Part shown: positions 11,136 to 25,295 of the stretch, piece by piece
Layout of the letters: every line of letters begins with the position of its first letter
Numbering within the stretch: the first letter of the stretch is position 1
NCBI GenBank assembly: GCA_027886185.1
Contig: WOAB01000159.1
Span: forward strand, 3,286,001 to 3,350,000
Direction of reading: 5' to 3'
Origin: Rheum nobile
Lineage: Eukaryota > Streptophyta > Magnoliopsida > Caryophyllales > Polygonaceae
DNA length: 64,000 nucleotides
Program-made: the position numbers and the translations under genes
Notes under the pieces: model-generated
The model's input: the letters and a program-made list of their open reading frames with translations, nothing else
What the model was told of the DNA's origin: nothing
Database searches by the model: none

Positions 11136-13350
11136 GCCTGGACGACTCGACCAGACAATAAATTCTGGATTTCCTCAAGTCCAATGCTGATTGTTTTGCA
11201 TTGTCGCATGAGGATATGATCAGTATATCTCCAAACGTTATTACCCATAAATTGAACGTAGATCCATCTCACCCCCTGTGAAGCAATAGCGCAGGAAATT
11301 CGCCCCAAAGCAAAACAAGATTGTCGACGACGAGGTCAGGAGCCTGCTGGAAACAGGAAAGATAAGGGAAGTCAACTACCCCGAGTGGCTGGCCAATGTG
11401 GTTGTAGTCCAAAAGAAAAACGGCAAATGGAGAGTCTGCATCGACTTCACCGACCTTAACAAGGCTTGTCCTAAAGATTCCTTCCCACTTCCTCACATCG
11501 ACGCCATGGTCGACGCGACGGCAGGGCACAAAATGCTATCCTTCATGGACGCGTTCAGTGGCTACAATTAGATCCTCATGGAACCAGAAGACCAAGAGAA
11601 AACGACATTCGTCACAAGCCAAGGTATCTATTGTTACAAAGTAATGCCCTTCGGACTAAAAAATGCAGGGGCTACTTATCAACGACTAGTCAACAAGATG
11701 TTCAAAGATCAGATTGGGGACACAATGGAAGTCTACATAGACGACATGCTGGTCAAGTCGAAAAAGTAAAAGGACCACATCGATCACCTCCGCGACAGCT
11801 TCGAGGTACTAAAGAGATATAACATGAAATTAAATCCTATGAAATGCTCTTTCGGGGTGTCGTCAGGAAAATTCTTAGGGTACATGGTGACACAAAGAGG
11901 AATAGAGGCCAACCCGGAACAGGTCAAGGCCCTCATCAATCTCCGATCCCCTCGATGCGTCAAGGACGTACACAAGTTGACATGCCGGATAGCAGCTGTG
12001 AACAGATTCATCTCAAAGTCGTCCGACAAGTGCAAACCCTTCCACGACGCTCTCAAGAAGAACAAGTCCTTTCAATGCACAGAAGAACATGAAGTCGCAT
12101 TCCAGGATTTGAATAAATACCTGGCCAGTCCCCTGTTGTTAACCAAACCCAAAGACGATGAGCCACTATTGTTGTACCTGGCAGTATCAGAGTCTGCCAT
12201 AAGCGCAGTACTGGTCAGATAGGAAGACGGCAAGTAATCGCCAATATACTACGTCAGTCGAACGCTATTGCCAGCAGAAACAAGGTACTCGTCGTTAGAA
12301 AAACTTGTCCTATCACTGGTAATGGCATCGAATAAACTCAAACCATACTTCGAATCTCATACTATAATTGTCCGTACTAACCATCCCATGAGAACAATCA
12401 TGAGGAAACCCGAGTTCACAGGACGAATGGCCAAATGGGCCATACACCTCAGCGGCTACGACATCGAATACGAGCCCAGAACAACGATCAAGTAGCAAGC
12501 CCTGGCTGACTTTGTGGCAGATTTCAGCCCGACCCTAGAGCAAGAAGCCACCAAAGAAGCAACACAGTTACTTACGATAGATGAAACATGCAAATGGGAA
12601 GTCCACACTGATGGTGCGTCGAATGCTAGAGGATCAGGGCTAGGGGTCGTGTTGAAATCGCCACAAGGGGACAAGATAGCCCATACCGTAAGATGCGAGT
12701 GGGACGCAACCAACAACGAGGCTGAATACAAAGCACTCATATTTGGGCTCATTCTGGCACGCGACCTAGGAGTCCAAGAAATTGAAGTCATCTACGACTC
12801 CCTCTTAGTCATAAATCAAATACAAGGGTCGTACAACGCCAAGGACGACAGGATGATAGCTTATCTAGACGTAGCCAAGAAGCTGATAGACCAATTCCCA
12901 ACATTCGACATCAGGCAAGTGCCCAGAGATCTCAACTCTCAGGCTGACGCACTAGCCAACTTGGGGTCCGTCTTGGACCCAAAGGAATTCCCAAGCATCC
13001 CATTGGCATACATCTCGACACCAGCTGTCCCGAAAGCATCCAAGGAGTCAAATACACCATTGGAAGAACTTGTCACGACGAAGATAGGTGACCGACCAGA
13101 AGGAGACATCGTCAACGATCATGACGACTGCATGTTACCTTATATCAGATGGCTAAAAGACGGCGTCCTACCCAACGACAAAACGGAAGCAAAAAGGATA
13201 AAGGTACAAGCTCTTTGCTTCGATATTATAAGTGACGTCTTGTTCAAAAGATCTGTCACAGGGATACTCCTACGATGCCTCAAGACTCCAGAAGTCAGAC
13301 GCATCTTACAGTCATTACATGAAGAAGAACTCTTTGACCCCAGAGAATAG
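11136..13350 (+). pseudogene. G1 reverse transcriptase and two RNase H domains
   Basis: RT motifs include D-F-T-D-L-N-K-A-C, FGLKNA and catalytic YIDDM near 11735-11750. A connection RNase H-like domain follows, then a second RNase H (archaeal-type) with D-G-A-S and C-D/Y-D-S-L-L motifs at 12600-12990. Tat elements typically have this doubled RNase H. In-frame stops occur near 11571, 11767, 12221, 12235 and 12493 relative to G2. The frame runs straight into antisense-ORF sequence at about 13330, so the zinc-binding and DDE parts of integrase are absent. Confidence 0.85.
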
Positions 13351-13760
13351 TTGTACCACAGGGCGTCGAAGTTAAAACCAGCCCCAGACTGAACATTCAA
13401 CAAATCTAAAACCCTAAGGATCCGCCATGCCTGCGGCATGACCTGACACGGCGCAAGCCCCAGGGTCGCTAAAAAATCCCTAACAAGAGGGGAGAATGGA
13501 AACGTATGCCCAATACTAAATGGGTAAGAATAGAAACAAACCCATCCCTCGTAGTGAGCATCGACTCTCTCATCTGGATACGGCAACCTTACGACCGTCT
13601 CGAGAGGAAAGCCTCCGACTTGAAGGATCTGCTCCAACTCCGCCTCCGACAGAGTCCCCGTCAGAGCGTCTGCCTCCTTCAGAAGGAAAAGGGAGGGGAC
13701 CTCATTCTTGCTCGAGTTCGAGCAAGTAGCAGTCAACTCAGAAGATTCACTGGAAATCAT
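13350..13760 (-). pseudogene. G1 antisense ORF (aORF), gypsy-type transposase-like
   Basis: The minus-strand frame opens at 13760 and codes for about 135 residues with a well-kept core: EGWVCFYSYPF, FSPLVRDFLATLGLAP and WRILRVLDLLNV. Extra ORFs antisense to gag-pol, carrying a putative gypsy-type transposase-like domain, are known from plant Tat elements. The function is unknown. Here it abuts RNase H because integrase was deleted. It aligns closely to the aORF of G2 at 45264-44790. Confidence 0.7.
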
Positions 13761-14049
13761 CTACAGAACAGAAAGAGAAGGGAATCGAAGAACAATTTTT
13801 TTCGAAAAAACTTAGCAAAACCTACCAGATGAGGAAACAAAGGAAGAAGATGAAGCCAAACCGTCAGAAACTTGATTCGGATTTATGGAGGGAATCAGCA
13901 GTCGCAGAGACGTCCCATCATGCAGCGGGATTATCGCCACGTAGCCCTCGCCTGTCGCGCCTAGATCGGAGGGTGGAGATCGTGTGGGATGAAATTTGCT
14001 TGGACTCCATGTCATAGCTTCCATGAAGCCCAAAACAACTTAGGGCTAT
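13761..14049 (+). other. G1 untranslated region before the 3' LTR
   Basis: The stretch carries the leader of the antisense ORF and, next to the LTR, a short purine-rich run CAACTTAGGGCTAT that fills the polypurine-tract position. The equivalent in G2 reads CAACTTGGGGCTAT. Nothing else is recognised. Confidence 0.5.
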
Positions 14050-14701
14050 TGTTGGGCCCAAACTTACTCCAAGGTATCGAATCAAATTAATTGGGCCAAA
14101 GTCCAGACGAAGCCGAAGGCCAGAAGGAGTTAGAGGCGACGGATGCCCTTCAGACGCTCAGGATCCGACCGAATCCCGGAAGTTTTGCCCTGGACATTAA
14201 TTGCTTGATCGGTGACAATGGTAACAACATTAAACACAGAGATTATGATGGCAATCAAGAGCAAATCCCAAAGATCTCGCACTGAATTAATAGAGGATAA
14301 ATACGAAGACAAATAACGGACACAAGGAGAAACTACCATAAATAGACCACGAAGAAGCAAACGAAAGAACACACGTCTACACACAGCATCCACTGACTTA
14401 CTTTTCGAGAGGCCTACTTGCATATTCACTCTCACTCAAACCCCCCGGAGATTCTACCTAATCGCTGTTGATTGAAACACCAAAACGCCTGTCAGACAGG
14501 GGTCGATCCTTTATTCTCTAAGGATAAGTTGTATTTCAATCTGATTCAATCATCAATTGATATATAAATTACATTGCCATTTCGTATCTATTCTTTGCTT
14601 GGTTGATTGTCTATTTGGTTTGGATTGACTTTTTATTATCTGATTGACTCGTTACCCCGTCTAAGGCGATTTAGGTCGACCGATCTTTTCGTCCCAAAAC
14701 A
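14050..14701 (+). repeat. 3' LTR of G1 (652 bp)
   Basis: The LTR begins TGTTGGGCCCAAAC and ends CCCAAAACA. Its partner, the 5' LTR, is 652 bp when 29554-30043 and 46252-46413 are added, excluding G2 and its duplicated GTCAC. The last 60 bases are nearly the same as those of the G2 LTR, so G1 and G2 belong to one family. Confidence 0.9.
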
Positions 14702-14860
14702 GTCACCTACGTCCCCGCGATGTGATCCCTACGATCATTCACCACATGCTATGTCGATCACACACCTGCGAGTTACATCGTGATGCCACCTGCATCCCCG
14801 TTGACACGAGCCAAGCGGTCACCTACATCCCTACTGACGCGACCGATAGGAAATCTTCAA
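14702..14860 (-). repeat. Minisatellite-like repeat flanking G1 (displaced piece)
   Basis: The segment contains two partial units with GTCACCTAC, T(A/G)TCGATCACA and CCGTTGACACGA. These match, in reverse complement, the 113-125-bp units at 46419-46850. The two pieces were joined before G1 inserted: GTCAC occurs on both sides of G1. Confidence 0.7.
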
Positions 14861-15199
14861 TCGTGTAATTCTCAAGTATTTTACATGTTATTTTCGTCGG
14901 GTATGGCGTCGACGTCTTCAAAAGTACAATCTCTTACGCATTGATCTTGCCTCTGTTGCCATGTTTATAGAGTCATCATCACGACAATCGCCACCTTCTC
15001 TGGTATGTGACTCGAGTGAATGAGCAAAGGGTGTTTAGAAGAAGTTGAGGCATCGTTTAGGCAAAGACTCTTTATATTGGTAGAGTGAAGCCGAAAGCTC
15101 GCCTCTAAGTCTACGGTGGGCGGTTTCTCAGCCGATATGTAGTTTAGGAAGCTCAAGGGTTAGAAGGAATGAAGACCGACACGTTATGGATTGCGTATT
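14861..15199. other. Unassigned flank between minisatellite and organelle-like DNA
   Basis: About 340 bp with no open frame I would support and no clear repeat. It may be the 3' region of G4. Confidence 0.3.
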
Positions 15200-17889
<2,690 letters not shown>

Positions 17890-19011
17890 TGTTAGGAAAT
17901 GGAACTCTGTAACTTCGGTTCCCCTGAGAGTTCCTTTCCTCAGTTTCTCTACTTTTGATAATGACAAATATTTTGATACTAATGTTTTATCTCAAAGATG
18001 TGCTTTAAGGAACCACATGACAAATACTGAAAGCATGGAAGCCAAACAGGACAAGAGAACCAAGCAGCAAGCCAAAGGAAGGAACCCAAGTGTGCCCAGA
18101 AATGCAACATGTGATGTTGCGCTTCCCGAGAAATCTGGGAACACCAACCTCGGACAAGAGAAAGTTGAAAACGACTTGTGTGAAGCTTCCAAAGTCTGCC
18201 ATTGTCCAGAGCAAAACAACAAGATGCCTAGAACACATAACCTCGGACAGAGAAAGGTGAAAGCGACTTGTCATGGAACCTGTCGCTGTCCAGAAGACAG
18301 TTCCAAAGTGCCCAGGTTGTCGAACCTCGGAAGAAGAAAGTTGGAGAACGACTTGGCTGAAGCAGTTGACCAACTAAGAAGGATTCTGAGCTGCCTAGGT
18401 TGTTGGTATGTGTCAAAGGCAGCATGAATCAAGGACAACCACACATCCTAAGGCAAGCTCGATCTGAGGTAACCAAGAGAAGATCAAGCTGCGAAGAATC
18501 CACTATAAAAGGAAGACTAACTCAAAGGTTATCTTCAAGCACTTCAATACCAATCACACTCAATAGCAAACATCAAAGTGTGAACCTTCAAACAAGATCA
18601 TCAAAGCAAACTGAGATCAAGAGGAACCAGTCAAGGAATCGAAGAGCTGAGTGCTAAGTTCCTGTGAGTGTAAGTGAGATAGTTCCTAGGTGCTAAGGTC
18701 TGTTTCTTGGATTGATTATTGATTGTGTTAAGTTATCTAGGATTACCTAACTGTGTGTAAGGTAAAGAAACTGTGTGTTTGTTCCTAGGATAAGCTGTAA
18801 CCAAAAGATATAAGAAATCAAGAAGTAGACCTTGAAATCCTTTCAAAAGAAAGGTAGTGGTTTTTATCCTGGATTGCTAGTTGGCAATCAAATGTTTCCA
18901 CTATAAGGAACTTGTTCATTTGTGCTTCATTGTTTAAATTCCGCTGCAAAGGGAACTGAGAATTGCTATTCTTAGTTCCTTAGTTATTTGTCTAACAATC
19001 TCGATCCTACA
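17890..19011 (+). repeat. 5' LTR of Sirevirus copy 2
   Basis: The LTR is 1,122 bp, TGTTAGG...CCTACA. It pairs by diagnostic bases with 569-1690. The LTR holds three imperfect repeats starting AACCTCGGA at about 18145, 18239 and 18321, each followed by a purine-rich run and ACGACTTG or GCGACTTG. The strand is open for about 135 codons across these repeats (18017-18427), and the frame is also open in the other three LTRs. Confidence 0.93.
18504..18510 (+). promoter_or_regulatory. TATA box in the 5' LTR of Sirevirus copy 2
   Basis: TATAAAA lies 615 bp into the LTR, after the three LTR repeats, at a spacing compatible with a short R-U5 region before the primer site. Matching motifs occur in two other LTRs. 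Confidence 0.55.
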
Positions 19012-19013
19012 AT

Positions 19014-19025
19014 TGGTATCAGAGC
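19014..19025 (+). other. Primer-binding site, initiator-Met tRNA, Sirevirus copy 2
   Basis: TGGTATCAGAGC lies two bases after the LTR end, complementary to the initiator-methionine tRNA 3' end. Confidence 0.92.
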
Positions 19026-19061
19026 GGGAAAAGCTCTAGATCTTTGTTAAGTTTGCAGATC

Positions 19062-21097
19062 ATGCCTCAACCAAGCAAGTTTGAGCTCAGAATCTCCACC
19101 AACAAGCCACATCTCCGAAAGAAAGGAGAAGAAACATGGTGGGAAAAGTGCATGGAAAGCCACATCAAGACCAACGACTACCAATGCTGGAGGATAGTCG
19201 AAAATGGAGATGGCTATGTCGATCTTACCATGAAGGAAGAAGACTGGAAACCAGAACACTATGTCATCATGGAAAAGAATGCCAAGGCCATGCAGTTCAT
19301 CCTCAATGGACTGGGAAGAGAGGACATGGACAAGGTCATAGGCATCAAGACGACAAAGGAGATGTGGAAGGCACTCAAGGATATGCATGAAGGAAGTGAC
19401 AAACTAAAGCAAAGCAGAAAGTTTGCTTTGGAAGGAGAATACCACACCTTCAAAATGATGGAAACTGAGACCATCTCAGAGTATTACTCCCGCTTCAACA
19501 GACTGGTTGGAAAGCTAACAGCGGCGGGAGTCGACCTTGATGAAGTTTCCAAGTCCCTGGTGGTCATCAATGGACTCAACTCCAAATTCACCATTCTCAA
19601 GGGAATCATGAAGAACACTCCAGGCATCCAATCTCTTCCCTTGACTCAAGTAATAGGGAAACTGGAGGTTGAAGAAGGAGAGCATACCAAAGCCAATGCC
19701 GACAAGAAACTGGAGAAAGGAATTGCTCTCAAGATCTCCAAAGCCTTCTCAAGGCTTGAGATGGAGCAAGAGAACTCAGACCTAGAAGAAGAGGAGGACG
19801 AACTGACAGCCCTCTTCACGAAGAATATCAAAAGGTTCTTTGTGAAGGGAATGTTCCAAAAGGGCAGTTCCTCCCACAATGGACCAAGAAGAGATCTCAA
19901 GGAAGTCTCCTGTTACGAGTGCAAAGAAAATGGGCACTATGCTAAGAACTGTCCCAACAAGGAAGACTCCAAAGAAGATGAAAGACCTCAGAGAAAGAAG
20001 GCTCTCGTGGCCTCATGGGGAGAAGACTTAGATGAAGAACTGGATCTGAGCGGTTTCTCTAGAGGAAGATGTCTCATGGCAAAAGGAGACTCAAGCGACT
20101 CAGAAGACCTTGAGGTAACTTCTGATGACTTTCTAAAGACCCTAGTCGATTGTGATAAGAAACAACTTCTTAAGATCATAAAGAAACTAGGAAAAGAAAC
20201 CAGTTCCCTTCAACAAAAACTTGATGATTGTGAAGATGAAATTGCTTGCTTGATTGTTGAAAACTCTGTGTGGAGTAAGAAACTTGATGAAACTGAGAAA
20301 GACCTAGCTGAAACTGACTCCAAACTCATTGATATTAGAAATGTGCATGCTAGTCACCTTAAAATCTGCAAATCTTGTGATAAAACCAGTATAGACTCTG
20401 TTAAGATTCCTATGCATGATAACCTACCTCAAAATGACATGCTTCAAACTATAAATGATAGGTTAGACACTCTTACTGACTCTATAAATGAAAAAACGAT
20501 AAATCAAACTGTCTTTGTGAGACAACGTCATGGAATTGGGTATGTTGACAACAAGGCCAATAATGATGCTGAAGATGAAAAGGCTAGACGAGAACTTGTT
20601 GAAATGAATGAGAACCTCAGTACTGCTCTTGCCACTTCTCAAGATAGGAATCAGTTCCTATTAGAGAAGATCATGGTTCTTGAGAACACGGATGAGGTTG
20701 CCAAGCGTTTCAATGAAAGTTCTCAAAGTCCGAAGAGGGACCTAAAGGAAAAGAAAAGGCATTCCCTGAAAACAAGTGGTTCACCAATTCTTTTGCTCAT
20801 AAAAAGTATGTGGATATGGCTCATGGTAAGGTTAGAAACAATGTTGATTTCAACAAAAGAAAAACTGAGAAACCCTTTAGATCTGGAAAGGGAAAATATG
20901 GGCATGTTACTTACAATCGCTTATGCTATTACTTGTGAAAAAATGGTCATTATAACACTGATTGTCCTAAGAAAAGGAACTTTGAAAATGAGAAAAATGC
21001 CTATTACCATGAAAGGAACCAGTTCCCTTGTCATTCACAGACTCAGAATGCTAATCCCCCCAGTAAAGCCAAGCTTCGATGGGTTCAAAAGTCTTAG
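19062..21097 (+). pseudogene. Copia gag, Sirevirus copy 2
   Basis: The ATG at 19062 is chosen over upstream codons because copy 1 has the same start and it lies just after the primer site. Residues 1-200 form the copia gag domain (W-E-K-C-M-E-S-H, then helical EYYSRFNRLVGKL near residue 145). The CCHC knuckle lies at 19911-19952 (residues 284-297), and a long charged coiled coil follows. A one-base loss near 20741 (GAGGGACC for GAGGGAACC in copy 1) shifts the frame. The second knuckle near 20930 is damaged. The true frame ends at UAG 21095-21097, directly in frame with protease. Confidence 0.87.
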
Positions 21098-22789
21098 TTC
21101 CCTTGTGTGCAGAAAGAAGAGAGGCAACCTCGACTATGGTACATTGACAGTGGTTGCTCATGCCATATGACCGAAAGAAGAAATCAAATGACCTCTCTTC
21201 AACCCATCCAAGGAGGAAACATCTCCTTTAGAGACAAAAGCAAAGGGAAAATTTATGGAATAGGAACCGTAAATCTCAATGACCACACTAAGGTAAATAA
21301 AGTTCACCTTGTTGATAACCTTGGTTTTGATCTAATTAGTGTGTCACAGCTGTGCGATCAAGGAGACAATGAAGTTAGATTCAAGTCAAGTGAATGCACT
21401 GTCCTAGACTCCTCGGGACAAATCATCTTAAAAGGCAAAAGATTCAACAATGTGTATGTTGTTGACCCATCATTTGTTCCCAAGGAGAAACTCTGCCTCT
21501 CAACAGTGAATGATCAAACGGAGCTGTGGCATCAACGTCTTGGTCACGCCAGCACCAAACTGTTCCACAAGCTACACTCAAAGGAACTAGTCCGAGGCCT
21601 TCCAAAAATAAGTAGTATATCTTCGGAACCATGCTCAGATTGCGTTAAAGGGAAACAAGCAAGGAGTTCCTTCAAGTCCAAAAACATGGTAAGTTCCTCA
21701 AGGCCCCTTGAACTCATCCACATGGATCTCTGTGGACCCATGAGAGTTCAAAGCCTAGGAGGAAACAGGTATATCTTTGTTCTTGTCGATGATTTCTCTC
21801 GCTTCACTTGGATTATCTTCATAAAATATAAGAGTGAATTCATTGACCGCTTTAAAGATCTGGTTCCTTTGTTAGAAAAATCTCTCGATTGCTCACTCAA
21901 TTCTATTCGGTCTGACCATGGTACCGAATTCAAAAATGGAGAATTTCTAACCTTTTGCAGTGAGCATGGTATTGATCACAACTTCTCTGCACCATATACT
22001 CCTCAACAGAATAGAGTAGTAGAAAGAAAGAACAGAATTTTAGAAGACATGGCTCGAACTATGCTAATCTCAAGTGGACTCCCTCAATCATTCTGGGCTG
22101 AGGCAATCAACATAGCTTGCTACATCATCAATCGAGCCATGCTTCGCCCAATCACAGAGAAAACACCCTATGAACTCCTAAGAGGAAGAGTTCCCAACAT
22201 CTCACATCTGAGGGTGTTCGGATGCCAGTTCTTTGTGCACAACAATGGGAAGGAAAATCTTGGCAAATTCGACCCAAGAAGTGATGAAGGAATCTTCATT
22301 GGATATGCCTCAGGCAGCAAGGCATACAAAGTCTTCAACAAAAGGACTAAAAAGGTAGAAGAAAGTGTTCATGTTATTTTTAATGAAAAATCACTTGGAA
22401 GAATTGTGCAGAACACTACCACTCCCTTTGAAGATCCGTTCCCCAAGTCACCTCAAGAAGATCCAGATGAAGATGTCACTCCACCCAGTTCCTGCCCTGC
22501 TGCACAGAATCCCCCACTGACTCCTCCATCAGTTCCCATGGATAATGAATAACAATCCATTTCTGGGAACCATGGACATGACGACAATATCTGTGGAGAC
22601 ATCAACGATTCATCCTCTCACATGATATTCAATGGAGAAGGTGATCCCAACCAGGAAGCTGAAGCTGAATGCTCAACTCAAAATGTCTCCACATCAAATG
22701 CTCTAGCTCCCAACAGAGAAAGAAGAACCATCAAGCCTCCAGTCAGGTTCGAACATCTAACCTTCTTTGCCTTCAATGCCTTTATGTCT
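21098..22789 (+). pseudogene. Copia protease and integrase, Sirevirus copy 2
   Basis: The protease motif WYIDSGCSCHMT lies near 21137-21172. The integrase zinc region has HQRLGH and C-S-D-C at 21529-21645. The DDE residues lie in IHMDLCGP, SDHGTEF and VVERKN. The frame is open from 21098 to a TAA at 22550-22552 that is CAA in copy 1. A linker to RT follows, with PPVRFEHL near 22735. In copy 2 the last integrase motif reads N-R-V-V-E-R rather than N-G-V-V-E-R. Confidence 0.88.
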
Positions 22790-24322
22790 ATTGTGGAACC
22801 AAAGAACATAGGTGAGGCACTCAAGGATGCAGACTGGATCCAAGCTATGCAAGAAGGGCTTCATCAGTTTGAAAGGAACAAAGTATGGCATCTAGTTCCC
22901 CGCCCCAAGGACAAACACATCATATGAACTAGATGGGTTTTCAGAAACAAGCTAGATGATACAGGAGCTGTAATAAGCAACAAAGCAAGGCTTGTTGCTC
23001 AAGGATACAATCAACAAGAAGGCATCGACTATGATGAAACCTATGCTCCAGTGACAAGGATTGAAGCGATAAGGCTGTTGATTGCTTTTGCATCACACAA
23101 AGGGTTCAAACTGTTCCAAATGGATGTAAAGACTGCCTTCCTCAATGGAATCCTTCAAGAGGAAGTCTATGTCAAGCAACCACCTGGCTTTGAAGACGAT
23201 GATCATTCCGACCATGTCTACTTTCTAGATAAAGCATTGTATGGCCTCAAGCAAGCTCCCAGAGCTTGGTATGATCGTCTTGCCCAGTTGCTACTCTCAA
23301 ATGGCTACAGGCGTGGAGTCATTGATAAGACTCTCTTCATCCTAGAAGAAGAAGGTAACATCTTAGTGGATCAAATTTATGTCGATGATATCATTTTTGG
23401 TTCCACTAACCTGTCCCTTGTAGACAAGTTCAAAGACTTGATGAGCAGTGAATTTGAAATGAGCCTCATTGGGGAACTCACCTTCTTCCTCGGATTGCAA
23501 ATCACTCAAAAGAAAGATGGCATACATATTCACCAACAGAAATATGTCAGGGAACTACTGAAGAAGTTCAAAATGGATTCATGCAAGTCCCTCTCCACTC
23601 CCATATCCACCATTGCTCATTTGGACAAGGACTACTCAAGCCCTCTAGTGGAAGAGAAACTCTATAGAGGTATGATAGGCTCACTCATGTATCTAACCGC
23701 TAGTCGCCCAGACATTGTTTTTGCCGTTGGCTTGTATGCTAGGTTCCAATCTTGTCCAAGAGAAACCCACTTTGCTGCTGTGAAAAGAATCCTCCGATAT
23801 CTCAAGGGAACTGATTCACTCTGCATTTGGTACCCCAAAGAATGTCCATTTGAGCTGATGGGTTTCACTGATGTGGATTATGCTGGATACTTGGTGGATA
23901 GGAAGCGCACCTCTGGAATGACAAAGTTCCTAGGCCCTTGCCTTGTGTCATGGGGCTCAAAGAAACAATTTTCAGTCTCTCTCTCCACCACAGAATCCGA
24001 GTACATCGTTGTTGCCTCCTGCTGCTCCCAACTCCTCTGGATAAAGCAATAACTCGCGGATTTTGGTATGTCTTATGGTCCTCTCACTATTCTTTGTGAT
24101 AACACCAGTGCTATAAACATTTCCAAGAATCTTGTGCATCATACTAGGACCAAGCATATAGACATAAGACATCATTTTCTTAGAGATCATGTTGAGAAGG
24201 GAAACATCATTATGAAATTTTGTAGAACTGAAGATCAGGTTGCAGATATATTCACCAAAGCCTTGAATAGAGTCCCTTTCGAGAACCTTAGATTGGAACT
24301 GGGAATGATTCCTATAACCTAG
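22790..24322 (+). pseudogene. Copia reverse transcriptase and RNase H, Sirevirus copy 2
   Basis: The block has the RT core with [17 protein letters not shown] and YVDD at 23378-23389, then RNase H with TESEY and DIFTKALN near the end. TGA at 22925-22927 (GGA in copy 1) and TAA at 24050-24052 (CAA in copy 1) interrupt the frame; otherwise it is open to the stop at 24322. Close identity with copy 1 shows that both derive from one family. Confidence 0.88.
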
Positions 24323-24659
24323 TAGTGACCTTAGTTTAAAGGCTCCTTTCCAGTTCCCCTGATTGACTAGTTTAAGATTTTTCACTTGTTGAGTCTTGAT
24401 ATCTATGTGTTATATTTTTTTGCTATAAACCCTCTTTTTCCATAATGGTTTCTTAAAAAGGCTTAGATAAATTTTTCTAGTTCGTATCTTTTGGTCTTCA
24501 TTATTCTTTCAACTCTGTCTTTGTTCAAAGTTTCTTTGTTGGCCCAAAAGTCACAATCTAATCATATTCTAACTCAACAATATAAGCCGAAATGATGATT
24601 GTGTACAATGACCCTCCTTGCCTCATTGCTCAATTTAATTCCCTATGATCCATCAGAAA
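24323..24659 (+). other. Spacer after pol, Sirevirus copy 2
   Basis: AT-rich spacer shared with 4372-4695 of copy 1. At about 24650-24672 it joins directly to sequence from inside the extra ORF, across a CATC shared by the two deletion ends. Confidence 0.6.
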
Positions 24660-25295
24660 AAGACGTGACCCAAAGGAAAGGGTTACAAGACCAAGGGAGA
24701 AGTGCTGAGGAAACTCTATGACGGCGACTACCCCTCAACCCTGCATACCAAGGATCTCTCCATCGCCAACAAGCTACTGCACTTCTGGATCACCAGAAAC
24801 CTAGTTCCCAGACAGGAGCACCGGGCCACAGTTCTCATCACGGATGCAATCCTTATGGATAAGGTTCTCTCTAGTGCCCAACTTGATCTCCCTCGCATTG
24901 TGTTAGCTCATATGCAGTTCTGCAAGTCCCATGAATCTCATGCCCTGCCCTTCCCTCATCTCATCAGAAACGTCCTCTCCCTGCTTCACCAATACCCAGA
25001 AAATGTCCCTGAAACTGTCTACAGCAAGTTCCTCACCATGGCCACTGTCCGGAAACTGAAAACAAAGGATCACCAGGCCACCCCCTCTGAAGTACAAGCT
25101 GAACCGCCTAAGGAAAAGGCCAGTTCCCAGGCCCTTTCAAGTTCTCTACCACCGCTCAACCCCCCTCAAGACTCCTCTGCGATCCTTTCTTCTCTGGGTC
25201 GTATTGAAAAAGCTATCACGGAAGGCTCGACTGTCATCACGGTCGCTCTCCGTGATCAAGTAACTGAGCTGGGGAAGATGAGCTCTGAGTCCTAA
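24660..25295 (+). pseudogene. Truncated extra ORF, Sirevirus copy 2
   Basis: About 200 residues matching the C-terminal part of the extra ORF in copy 1, from the K-G-K-G-Y-K-T-K-G region to the stop at 25293-25295. No ATG opens the frame near the junction. About 1.3 kb, including the charged N-terminal region, was deleted. The function is unknown. Confidence 0.6.

Larger units (their letters stand above)
11136..14701 (+). mobile_element. Tat-type Ty3/gypsy element G1, displaced 3' half
   Basis: This is the pol 3' part, antisense ORF and 3' LTR of G1. Its 5' half lies on the opposite strand at 27130-30043. The last G1 bases before the Sirevirus in the 5' half and the first here join smoothly when aligned to the intact reading of G2 (33130-33160). 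Its 3' flank GTCAC (14702-14706) equals the 5' flank of G1 (reverse complement of 46414-46418). Length comparisons with G2 show that integrase is missing. Confidence 0.9.

Noticed and set aside
10014..11140. Sirevirus copy 1 as a plain insertion with a decayed target duplication
   Set aside because: AAGAC and GCCTG share nothing, while each matches a flank of copy 2; the inversion explains both.
18005..18427. Open frames on both strands of the Sirevirus LTRs as host genes
   Set aside because: They occur in all four LTRs within the LTR bounds; the antisense ones are shadows of the repeat-rich LTR.
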